Shown here one piece after another: positions 26,759-35,094 of a stretch of 37,901 nt of DNA; within the stretch, counting starts at the first letter, position 1, and every line of letters begins with the position of its first letter. The stretch is from Bacteroidia bacterium (GTDB lineage: Bacteria > Bacteroidota > Bacteroidia > Flavobacteriales_D > Crocinitomicaceae). Under the pieces are notes generated by a model. That model saw only the letters and a list, made by a program, of their open reading frames with translations, was not told the origin of the DNA and did no database searches. A program made the position numbers and the translations under genes. The stretch lies in contig JAUHXX010000003.1 in NCBI GenBank assembly GCA_030426825.1, forward strand, positions 1-37,901, given 5' to 3'.

Positions 26759-29746
26759 TTATCTCAATACAATCTTCTTAGTTACGCTTTCATCTCCAGA
26801 ATAAACTTTAACAAAGTAAACTCCTGAAGCCATTCCGCTTAAATCCATATTGACATTTTGATTTTTTACATCACCGAATGATCCAGCGTAAACTTGATCA
26901 CCAATAACATTAATCACCTCAATGTTCAAATCTCTACTTTCGTTCAAGTTGAAAATCAATTGGAATTCGCCATTTGTTGGATTAGGATAAAGCGTGAAAG
27001 AATTAGCTAATTCTTCAGCAATACCTTGCGGATTACTTACGGTAAGTGTAACATTTAATTCTGCTTCACAACCCGATCCATCAGTAACGTTACAACTGTA
27101 TGTTGTGGTAACTACAGGTGCTACATCAACTGTCTGTGTGGTAGCAATTTGAATTGGACCCGCACCTTCGTTAGCATACCATGTCCAAGATGCACCACCT
27201 GTTACAGCCAAAGTAGTATTGGTTCCGGCCATAATCGTTTGATCTGGTGTTATTGTTGGAGCAAACGTGTTCACGTTACCTACATCTACTGTTCCAGTCA
27301 CCTCGCAATTCGCGTTATCGGTGAATATGTAGTTATAAGTACCAGCAATTAAGTTAGAATAGGTTCCAGCCGTTTCAAAAGTTGCACCATTGTTAATGGA
27401 GTAGTTATACGGTCCGCCATTTCCACCTGAAAGTGTCACGTTAATTGTACCGTCAGCAGCAATACAGTTTTCATCACCTACGGTAAAGCTTGGTGTTATT
27501 GTTGGATTAACTGTAATTACATGAGGACCATCAATATCAGTTTCACAAGATCCATCAGCTTCTAAATTAAAGGTCCAAGTACCAGCTGTAAGAGTGGTAG
27601 TCAAGTTTCCTTGATCAAAGAAATAGTTATTTGTACCATCTGTAATGTCCCAGTAATAAGCATTCGTGTTCGTAGACCCGAAACCATTCATAGTCACATC
27701 CATACCCTCACATGTCTCTGTTGCAGGCCAAACAGCCACTGCATTTGGTGAAGGTCCATTAGAAGTTAATACATCTAAAATTAAAGAACAATCAGGGGCA
27801 CTTGTAAAGAAGCTGGTTGATGATTGCCAGTTAAAGTTAAGCGCTAAGTTTGGTTCGTAACCTTGAACCCATGTTGAACTAGGTCCTGAAGGTCTATCAG
27901 AGAAGTTAGTAGTTGCAAACAAAACTGTATCTTGAATAGTAGTGTTGCTATATTCAAACTCATAACCTACCCAGAATTCACCATTTACTGGAACTGGAGT
28001 AGTAAAATCAATTTCATTCCAAAATCCAGCATTTAAACTTGAAATTGGCACTGCTTCTGAACCAATCACAGCTCCTGGACCTGGAGTTGCACCATTGTTT
28101 GCCCAAACCGTGAATATGACATCATTTGCTGGACCTAAATCATCTGCCTGATAAACCGGTAAATACAACCTTTTAATCGTAGTAGGTGAATTCACAAAAA
28201 AGCTATCGGCAATGTGTTGCATTTGAAAATCATTTGTACCTGGCAAATAAAGAGAACCAGGATAGTATCCATCACCGCCGGTTAAACTATAAGCAGTCAT
28301 GTTTGCACCTTCGGCACTTGAATAATTACGAATCGTATCGCAGGCAGTAGTGCCTCCACCAGAAGCTACTACGTTAATATAAGCCGTCTTCGTTTCATTA
28401 TCTGTCCCGTAAGGATTTGAAGCATCTAATTGAATCTCATAGGTGCCAACATTTGCAAATTGCATAGTTACATTTTGATCTGTAGCAACGGTACCGTTTA
28501 CAAATGTCACCCCTGCAGCTGGATTTGATGTCCACGACCACATAGTAGGATAATTTGTAGATAAATCCGAGAAATTGATAGACCCACCTGCTACAATTGT
28601 AGTGATATCAGCAACAAAATCCGCAACTGGAGGCATTGGGTTAATTGGAACACAGCCTTGAGAGCTTAATAAGCTAGAACGAGAACCATTCAATACTGCT
28701 GTCATTAAGTTGGCTTGTTCTGTAGTATACATAACTTGACAATTCGAGTAATCCATAAAGTTCTCGTACTGAGTTTCAGTTCCTGAACAAGTTTGTTGAG
28801 AACCACTACAAGAACCAGAATAGTTAAAAGATGGTCCAGCAGTTACTGGTGTATCGGTTAAACCGTCATCTTGTCCACAACCTGATGCTGTGTTTGAATT
28901 TCCCCAAGTGTGAGAAAGACCTAAATAGTGACCGATTTCATGAGTTAAAACTCTATTCGTTGGTGGCATTCCTAAATTGTAATCAATAACGATTCCATCA
29001 ATAGATGCTGGTGGTAAAGCTGTTGTAGTTGGCTTATATGCGTATCCAGCAGTTCCAGAAGAAGCGCCATTGGTGATATCACAAATCCAAACATTTACAT
29101 AACTAGTTCTATCCCATCCTGGAGTACCTGTGTTTCCACCAGTGTTTCCTTTCATTTTATTTGATTCCGTATTTGGATCATAATAATCTTCAGTAGTAGC
29201 AACTCTATTGATTCCTAATTCTGTAAGTTGATTTCCCCATGGATCTCTTTGTGCCAAACAGAATTCTATGTCAGCATCTGCTGCTGTCCACCCAAACCCA
29301 GTTCTTAAGTTCCCTACATCAGAATTTGATGCTGTAAAATCAAGATTCACGGCATTCAACAAAGCGTTAATTGCTGCTTCACTTACATTTTCAGCAGGAT
29401 TATTAGGGTTGTGAACTACGTGAAAAATAATTGGAATAGTATACGTGGCTCTAGGAGTCATTTGACCTTGAGCATCCTGATTTTGTCTAATCTGTTGTTG
29501 TTTATATTCCTCTTGTATTCCATAAGAATTCACCCAGTCTTGAGTTAAAGCATCTGATAAACAATGATGTCCATCACACTGATGATTTAAATCAGGTGAA
29601 TTACTTAAATGTGAGTTGGTTGCTTGTACATTAAACGTTGCGACTTTTGCTCCGGCACCCTGTCCGATCTGAGCAATGGCTGACGTAAATGGCAAGAAAA
29701 AAAGCGCAGAAAGCGCTAAGCGAGTAACTGTTTTTCTCATATCCAT
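26759..29746 (-). CDS. T9SS-secreted M43 (pappalysin/cytophagalysin) zinc metalloprotease with PKD domain
   Basis: 'LTHEIGHYLGLSHTWG' zinc-binding motif; 'ENFMDYSNCQVMYTTEQANLM' Met-turn; PKD 'PVADFVADITTIVAGGSINFSDLSTNYPTMWSW'; C-terminal 'LYPNPTNGEFQLIF...KKIVLR'. Confidence 0.92.
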   Translation of the reverse strand: MDMRKTVTRLALSALFFLPFTSAIAQIGQGAGAKVATFNVQATNSHLSNSPDLNHQCDGHHCLSDALTQDWVNSYGIQEEYKQQQIRQNQDAQGQMTPRATYTIPIIFHVVHNPNNPAENVSEAAINALLNAVNLDFTASNSDVGNLRTGFGWTAADADIEFCLAQRDPWGNQLTELGINRVATTEDYYDPNTESNKMKGNTGGNTGTPGWDRTSYVNVWICDITNGASSGTAGYAYKPTTTALPPASIDGIVIDYNLGMPPTNRVLTHEIGHYLGLSHTWGNSNTASGCGQDDGLTDTPVTAGPSFNYSGSCSGSQQTCSGTETQYENFMDYSNCQVMYTTEQANLMTAVLNGSRSSLLSSQGCVPINPMPPVADFVADITTIVAGGSINFSDLSTNYPTMWSWTSNPAAGVTFVNGTVATDQNVTMQFANVGTYEIQLDASNPYGTDNETKTAYINVVASGGGTTACDTIRNYSSAEGANMTAYSLTGGDGYYPGSLYLPGTNDFQMQHIADSFFVNSPTTIKRLYLPVYQADDLGPANDVIFTVWANNGATPGPGAVIGSEAVPISSLNAGFWNEIDFTTPVPVNGEFWVGYEFEYSNTTIQDTVLFATTNFSDRPSGPSSTWVQGYEPNLALNFNWQSSTSFFTSAPDCSLILDVLTSNGPSPNAVAVWPATETCEGMDVTMNGFGSTNTNAYYWDITDGTNNYFFDQGNLTTTLTAGTWTFNLEADGSCETDIDGPHVITVNPTITPSFTVGDENCIAADGTINVTLSGGNGGPYNYSINNGATFETAGTYSNLIAGTYNYIFTDNANCEVTGTVDVGNVNTFAPTITPDQTIMAGTNTTLAVTGGASWTWYANEGAGPIQIATTQTVDVAPVVTTTYSCNVTDGSGCEAELNVTLTVSNPQGIAEELANSFTLYPNPTNGEFQLIFNLNESRDLNIEVINVIGDQVYAGSFGDVKNQNVNMDLSGMASGVYFVKVYSGDESVTKKIVLR

Positions 29747-29763
29747 AGATTTTTGATTCTGCC

Positions 29764-29794
29764 TAATTTAGTGAAATTCAGGGTTGAAACAAAA
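29764..29794 (-). promoter_or_regulatory. Possible Bacteroidota-type promoter for the M43 protease gene
   Basis: Reading the minus strand: TTTG - 19 nt - TAAATTAG, one mismatch to the -33 TTTG / -7 TAnnTTTG consensus, ~20 nt upstream of the start codon. Confidence 0.35.
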
Positions 29795-29828
29795 TCTTTG
29801 GCGGATATTCAACGATTAAACGGAATGT

Positions 29829-30524
29829 CTATAATATCTTAACAACTGTTTGATAGAAATTGTTAACAGAACCGATCACTTCATACTTGATGTAAAATGA
29901 ATCTGTCCATTCGGTAAAAGCTTTAAACTCGTGCATTGGAACATTGAATTCATCAAAGAAAATAATGTCGCCTGATCGCAAATAAGGAGTCATTAAGGTG
30001 AGTACATATAATGTGGCTGAATAAAGATCAGCATCCATGTGAATTACTTTTCTTTTTTCTGGGTCGAAATCCGTTAAAAACGGAATCAAAGTTTGTTGAA
30101 ATAATCCTTGATGAAAGCGACATCTTTCATCATCCATTTGTGGAGGCTCATCACCATTCGACATATCTCCAGCTTTAAAAGGACCCCAATCTTCTGGTAA
30201 ACCAGAAAAAGTATCAAAACCTTCGAATCGTGCATTTGGATTTTTTAATTCATTAGCCCACCAACGGAACGACCCTCCTTTAGAAACTCCAAATTCCAGA
30301 TAATTCACGTCATCAATCTGCTCTGACTTGATCACATGTCTAAACATTTCTTCTCTCTTGGTATACACAAACTTAGATGCGTAAAAATCTGAAAACGCAT
30401 TTTTCTTGTGCTTTTTAGCAAACCGAGACATTTTAGCTAAGTGCCCTAAAAAAATAAATATTTTACTTGGTATTAAAACGTGTAATTGCAACACGAAAAA
30501 CCAGCCTTTAAGTTTTCCTCTCAT
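29829..30524 (-). CDS. TylF/macrocin-O-methyltransferase-like class I SAM methyltransferase
   Basis: 'YLEFGVSKGGSFRWWANELKNPNARFEGFDTFSGLPEDWG' and 'HMDADLYSATLYVLTLMTPYLRSGDIIFFDEF'. Confidence 0.75.
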   Translation of the reverse strand: MRGKLKGWFFVLQLHVLIPSKIFIFLGHLAKMSRFAKKHKKNAFSDFYASKFVYTKREEMFRHVIKSEQIDDVNYLEFGVSKGGSFRWWANELKNPNARFEGFDTFSGLPEDWGPFKAGDMSNGDEPPQMDDERCRFHQGLFQQTLIPFLTDFDPEKRKVIHMDADLYSATLYVLTLMTPYLRSGDIIFFDEFNVPMHEFKAFTEWTDSFYIKYEVIGSVNNFYQTVVKIL

Positions 30525-30658
30525 GTTTTTGCTTATCTGGAATCAAAGATATAAAACCATTTTAAGTTTAATCTAATCCATACAAATAGTCCGTATTTAC
30601 ACCTACACGAATGCCAATTAACTTATAATCATTATATTACTGTTATTAAGCTATTATT

Positions 30659-32206
30659 TTGAACAAACTTTTCCTAATCATATCTCAACTTTTCTTTTGC
30701 AGTTTTTTGCTTAGTCAAGCCATTTCTTTTACAGATTCTGAAAAGTTATGGATTCAAGAACATCCAGTAGTAGAATTTGGTTATGAACCCAAGTGGGAAC
30801 CCTATGAGATTTATGATCAAGGAGAATACACTGGTATTGTAGGAGAATATGTTCAACGAATAGAAGATGCCACAGGTATTGAAATGCGACCTATTCCTGA
30901 TATTAGCTGGAAAAAATCTCTTGAAGGCTTGAAATCTGGATCTGTCAAAATGGTCCCCAGCTGTGCGATTGATGAGGAGCGCAAAAAATATTTGGTATTT
31001 ACGAAACCATACGTGTCAGACCCTCTTGTCATATCTACACGAAGAGAATACGAATTTGTCTCATGTCTTCAAGATTTATATGGTCACACAGTCGCCCTTC
31101 CAGAGGGTTATTGGACCACTTCACTGATTAAAAATGATCATCCCAAAATAAAAGTCATTGAAAAGCCAAGTATTCAGGCTTGTCTTGAAGCTGTGAGTTT
31201 TGAAGAAGCAGATGCTTATGTTGGTAGCTTAGGTGTCATTAGTTATTATGTCAATCATAAAGGTTTCACTAACCTTAAAATTGCTGCACCCACTAGGTAT
31301 GAGGATATAAAAATTGCCATGGCCTTTAATAAAGACTGGATAGTTTTTAGAGACATCTGTCAAAAAGTGCTCAATTCCATTTCTATTCAAGAAAGTAGTA
31401 GAATCAGACAGGATTGGATTTCGGTGAGATACGAATACGGGTTTTCATGGTCTAAGGCACTGACTTGGATGCTCATCATTGGTGGAATAGCTTTAGCCGC
31501 TTTATTACTCTTTTATCTCTGGAATAGATCTTTGAAAAAACAGGTTGCCGAAAAGACCAAAATGCAAGAAACATTGAAGGTCTCACTGGATCAAATTAAA
31601 AAGCAGGACAGAGAAAAGAAAGTCCTACTTCAAGAAATTCACCACAGGGTTAAAAATAATCTTCAAATCATCACCAGCTTAATTAGATTACAGGCAAGTA
31701 CGGCTGAAAACGAGGAGATCGAAAGTTCCTTGACAGATGCTACTGAACGAATACGAGCTATTGCATTGATACATGAAAAAATTTATAATACGTCAGAACT
31801 CAATTACATTTCAGCCCAAGAATACATCTCAGCACTTGCAAATGATATCATTTCTTCATTTAGTGATTCAAAAAAAGTAGATCTCGAAATCGATTGTGAA
31901 ACAAGTGAATTGGATTTGAAAGCAATCGTTCCTTTGGCACTTATCCTTAATGAATTGATCACGAACAGCTTAAAGTATGGTTTTAAGGGGAAGTCAACCG
32001 GAAAAATCACCATTTATTTAAAAGATAATTCAACAACATTAACATTGAACTATTTGGATAACGGTCAGTGGTTAGACAATCCTGGAAGTAAGAATTTCGG
32101 AACCTCTTTAATTTCAATTTTTACAGATCAATTAGAAGGCAGTTATAAATTAACTAAATCAGTCACTGGAACTCAGTATGACTTTGAATTCAAGGCCTAC
32201 AAATAA
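30659..32206 (+). CDS. Membrane histidine kinase with periplasmic SBP_bac_3-like sensor (HisKA_2 type), TTG start
   Basis: Signal peptide; 'VVEFGYEPKWEPYEIYDQGEYTGIVGEYVQRI' solute-binding-like domain; TM 'WMLIIGGIALAALLLFYLW'; 'LLQEIHHRVKNNLQIITSLIRLQ' H-box of HisKA_2; 'ILNELITNSLKYGF' N-box. Confidence 0.88.
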   Translation: MNKLFLIISQLFFCSFLLSQAISFTDSEKLWIQEHPVVEFGYEPKWEPYEIYDQGEYTGIVGEYVQRIEDATGIEMRPIPDISWKKSLEGLKSGSVKMVPSCAIDEERKKYLVFTKPYVSDPLVISTRREYEFVSCLQDLYGHTVALPEGYWTTSLIKNDHPKIKVIEKPSIQACLEAVSFEEADAYVGSLGVISYYVNHKGFTNLKIAAPTRYEDIKIAMAFNKDWIVFRDICQKVLNSISIQESSRIRQDWISVRYEYGFSWSKALTWMLIIGGIALAALLLFYLWNRSLKKQVAEKTKMQETLKVSLDQIKKQDREKKVLLQEIHHRVKNNLQIITSLIRLQASTAENEEIESSLTDATERIRAIALIHEKIYNTSELNYISAQEYISALANDIISSFSDSKKVDLEIDCETSELDLKAIVPLALILNELITNSLKYGFKGKSTGKITIYLKDNSTTLTLNYLDNGQWLDNPGSKNFGTSLISIFTDQLEGSYKLTKSVTGTQYDFEFKAYK

Positions 32207-32208
32207 AA

Positions 32209-32238
32209 AATCCGCCACGATCAATATCATGGCGGATT
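32209..32238. terminator. Hairpin between convergent genes
   Basis: aatccgcca (32209-32217) / tggcggatt (32230-32238) with inner gat/atc pairing; starts 2 nt after the 32206 stop. Confidence 0.75.
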
Positions 32239-32256
32239 CAAAATCAACTTTGTATT

Positions 32257-33486
32257 CTACTGAATATTCAATTTCTTTTTCATCTCTTTAGATAAACCAT
32301 CTTTATGCAAGTAGATGTTGATTGTTTTGTATTTAAAGTATGCTTCTGAAGCATAGAAATATCCATCACAATCATTGTAAGACGTTCCCCATGAATTTTT
32401 GATTAACAAATACTTGGTTCCGTTTTGGTCTTTGTATAAACCAACTGCATGCATACCATGATCATCAGTGGTTTGTTTACCATCATAACCTTTTTGTCTC
32501 AATTCTTGAGTAATTTCTAACTCTTCACCTGGCTCCATAAAGCAAGACGCTTTTTTCTCAGCACCAGCGTCAGAGAAATTTTTATTAGATTTTCCTGAAA
32601 CAAAAATGGTAGACTCATCTTTAGGTACTATTGCTAAACCAGATCTAAAACTAAAGTAATCTTCAGAAACATCAGCTCCCCATGCAAAAGAGTAACCTTC
32701 TCTTAAAGCATATTCAGCCGCTCCCCATAAGTCTTCTAAAGGAACGTTATAAGAACTACCCCATGCCCAGTTATCAGCAATTGCTAATTGACATTCTTGG
32801 TTGAACGGGTGATTTGAAAATGAAGTCAATGAAATATAATCATCCATATTTAATCCCAATTCATCTCTATATGATATGGGATTGTACTCTTTTCCATCCA
32901 CCTTGAATTTCATATCTTTCACATCCTCAGGAATGAATCCTAAATAAGAATTTAAGATTCCGCGCAATGCAGGCATCCAAGCATTGGTCATCACATCACC
33001 ATCACCCATTTCATCTCGCGCTTCTAAAAGACCTTTCATAGCACCTTTCAAAACAGCAGATAATTCAGCATGTGTATGTTTTTCTGAATCGTAATTGATC
33101 CCCTTGTATGCAGATTCTGGCACGATACCAAATCGGCTAATCACCCATGGAATGTCATGAAAAGCACCACCTTCATCAAAGTTGGTGTTGCCGTCTGTTC
33201 TGTAATATTTCTCAGCTTTACCAAGATACGCTTGATAAACAATAAACATCTCAGATAGAATCGGCATTGTTTTGCCTGTTCTCTTCAACTCTGTTTCAAA
33301 AAATGACAGCGCAGAAAAACTCCAACAAGTTCCTGTCCATCCTTGCGACTGAACTGGCGTTGCATCTAAATGAACCTCTTTCGTAAATTTATAACTGCTA
33401 CCCTCTTTATTTGTAATATCTGCTTTTTGTGCAAATGTTGATCCTAAAAAGAACACCATGGCCACTGCAGAAAATATCTTTTTCAT
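32257..33486 (-). CDS. C1 family cysteine peptidase (bleomycin hydrolase/aminopeptidase C-like), exported
   Basis: Signal peptide 'MKKIFSAVAMVFFLGSTFAQ'; catalytic 'QSQGWTGTCWSFSALSFFETEL', 'DDHGMHAVGLYKD', 'LLIKNSWGTSYN'. Confidence 0.9.
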   Translation of the reverse strand: MKKIFSAVAMVFFLGSTFAQKADITNKEGSSYKFTKEVHLDATPVQSQGWTGTCWSFSALSFFETELKRTGKTMPILSEMFIVYQAYLGKAEKYYRTDGNTNFDEGGAFHDIPWVISRFGIVPESAYKGINYDSEKHTHAELSAVLKGAMKGLLEARDEMGDGDVMTNAWMPALRGILNSYLGFIPEDVKDMKFKVDGKEYNPISYRDELGLNMDDYISLTSFSNHPFNQECQLAIADNWAWGSSYNVPLEDLWGAAEYALREGYSFAWGADVSEDYFSFRSGLAIVPKDESTIFVSGKSNKNFSDAGAEKKASCFMEPGEELEITQELRQKGYDGKQTTDDHGMHAVGLYKDQNGTKYLLIKNSWGTSYNDCDGYFYASEAYFKYKTINIYLHKDGLSKEMKKKLNIQ

Positions 33487-33599
33487 ATTCTAATAAATTG
33501 ATTTCGTTAAAATTAATCATTGCATTCGAATCACCCAAGCACAATGAGGTTTAATGGAAAATAAAGATGACGAATTTCAAGATTTGTGGTTGAATGGAT

Positions 33600-34886
33600 T
33601 TAATATTTCAGTACCCAGCCCGAAAATCCATTAGATTGTAATTGATCAACAGCCTTTTTAGCTGCATCTTTAGAGGCATAGCCACCTGCAGATACGCGGT
33701 GAAGTCCACCTTTTTTATCTAAAATTTGTGCAGAAAAACCTTTGCTGTTAAGATCAGCAACGAGATTGTTGGCATTGTCTTGAACAGAAAAACATCCTGA
33801 AATCACATGGTAATTCCCAGATTGTACTTCGTTGTTTTCATAGGTGTTGACTTGAGTGACTTCAACGACCTGTGTTTTATCGATTTCTTCTGTCAAAGCC
33901 AATTCCTCCTTTTGCAATGCAACAGGAACATAAAAATCTTCTAGCAATTCAAAATTATAAACTGATGCGTCAATATTTTCGGTCAACTCCTCTAAGCTTT
34001 TGAATTGTTCAATTTCAGCAAAGCTGGCCACATCATGTCTTAAATCATAAGTACGCTCTGCTTGTTTGTGAATGGGATTAAAATCAGAAAACTGCACCAG
34101 GCCAGTATCTAACGCGTCAGTTTCCATTGGAATCCAATATGAATAAAACAATATCGGAACAAAAACAGCCGCGGCAGTGTATTTCACTACAGTACCAAAT
34201 ACGTTTCGCTTTATCGGTTGATTGACTTCTTCAACAGTCTCCGTTGACTCAACTGATTCAATTTTCAACGATTCATCTAATTGTACCTTTTCCTTCGCAA
34301 CGAGTTTAGGTGTTTTTTCTTCAACAACTTTAATTGGTTCAACTACAACTTTATTTTCAACCTTAGTTTCCTCAACTTTTGATTCTTGAACATCTGGTTG
34401 TTTTTCAACTGGTCGCTGAATTTTAACGGTTTCAACTGAACGATTTTCTTTTTTTACTTCTGAAAATCTCACGAAATCTATCGATCTTAATCCGTAAGCT
34501 GCCAACAATAAATTGGTTTCTCGTGATTGTTCGAACTGAATTTTATCATTCTTGCGATACAAAAACCCGATTTCACCGAATTCTATGCGTTCGTTGTTCT
34601 TCAACTTTTCGTTCCATCCAGTAACTTCATCCGAAATAAAAGACAATGCTTGTACATAATCTACTTTTTTATCAATGGATATATAATTGCCAAGGAGCCC
34701 ATCATTGGTTGTGAGATGAGGGTTGAACAGTACACTTTTTGATGGAGGATGAATTTTTTTACTAAACTCCTCAACCACAGCCGATCTATAATTAGCCACA
34801 AATCCTCCGAAATTGGGAACAATGACACAATTATGCTCGTGTAGTAAATTTGATATGTAATCTTGCAATAACATCCTATCCAACAA
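33600..34886 (-). CDS. HU-CCDC81 domain / TM / SPOR domain protein
   Basis: N-terminal 'LLQDYISNLLHEHNCVIVPNFGGFVANYRSA' HU-CCDC81 pattern; TM 'YTAAAVFVPILFYSYWI'; C-terminal SPOR 'NYHVISGCFSVQDNANNLVADLNSKGFSAQIL...GLHRVSAGGYASKDAAKKAVDQL'. Confidence 0.85.
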   Translation of the reverse strand: MLDRMLLQDYISNLLHEHNCVIVPNFGGFVANYRSAVVEEFSKKIHPPSKSVLFNPHLTTNDGLLGNYISIDKKVDYVQALSFISDEVTGWNEKLKNNERIEFGEIGFLYRKNDKIQFEQSRETNLLLAAYGLRSIDFVRFSEVKKENRSVETVKIQRPVEKQPDVQESKVEETKVENKVVVEPIKVVEEKTPKLVAKEKVQLDESLKIESVESTETVEEVNQPIKRNVFGTVVKYTAAAVFVPILFYSYWIPMETDALDTGLVQFSDFNPIHKQAERTYDLRHDVASFAEIEQFKSLEELTENIDASVYNFELLEDFYVPVALQKEELALTEEIDKTQVVEVTQVNTYENNEVQSGNYHVISGCFSVQDNANNLVADLNSKGFSAQILDKKGGLHRVSAGGYASKDAAKKAVDQLQSNGFSGWVLKY

Positions 34887-35094
34887 AGTTAAGAAGATAT
34901 TTAATTATACGCCAAACCTTTTGATTCGTTACGGAATTGCAACATAATTTCGCCAAAAAATAAGAAATGTGTTTATCATTAACCACTTATATAAAAGGTT
35001 GAGCGCTTGACCCATTTGTTGAGCGTTCATCTCTATTTAACATTTTTAGTTAATTACCTTTACGGATATTTGCATATCATCTAATTACAAGCAC

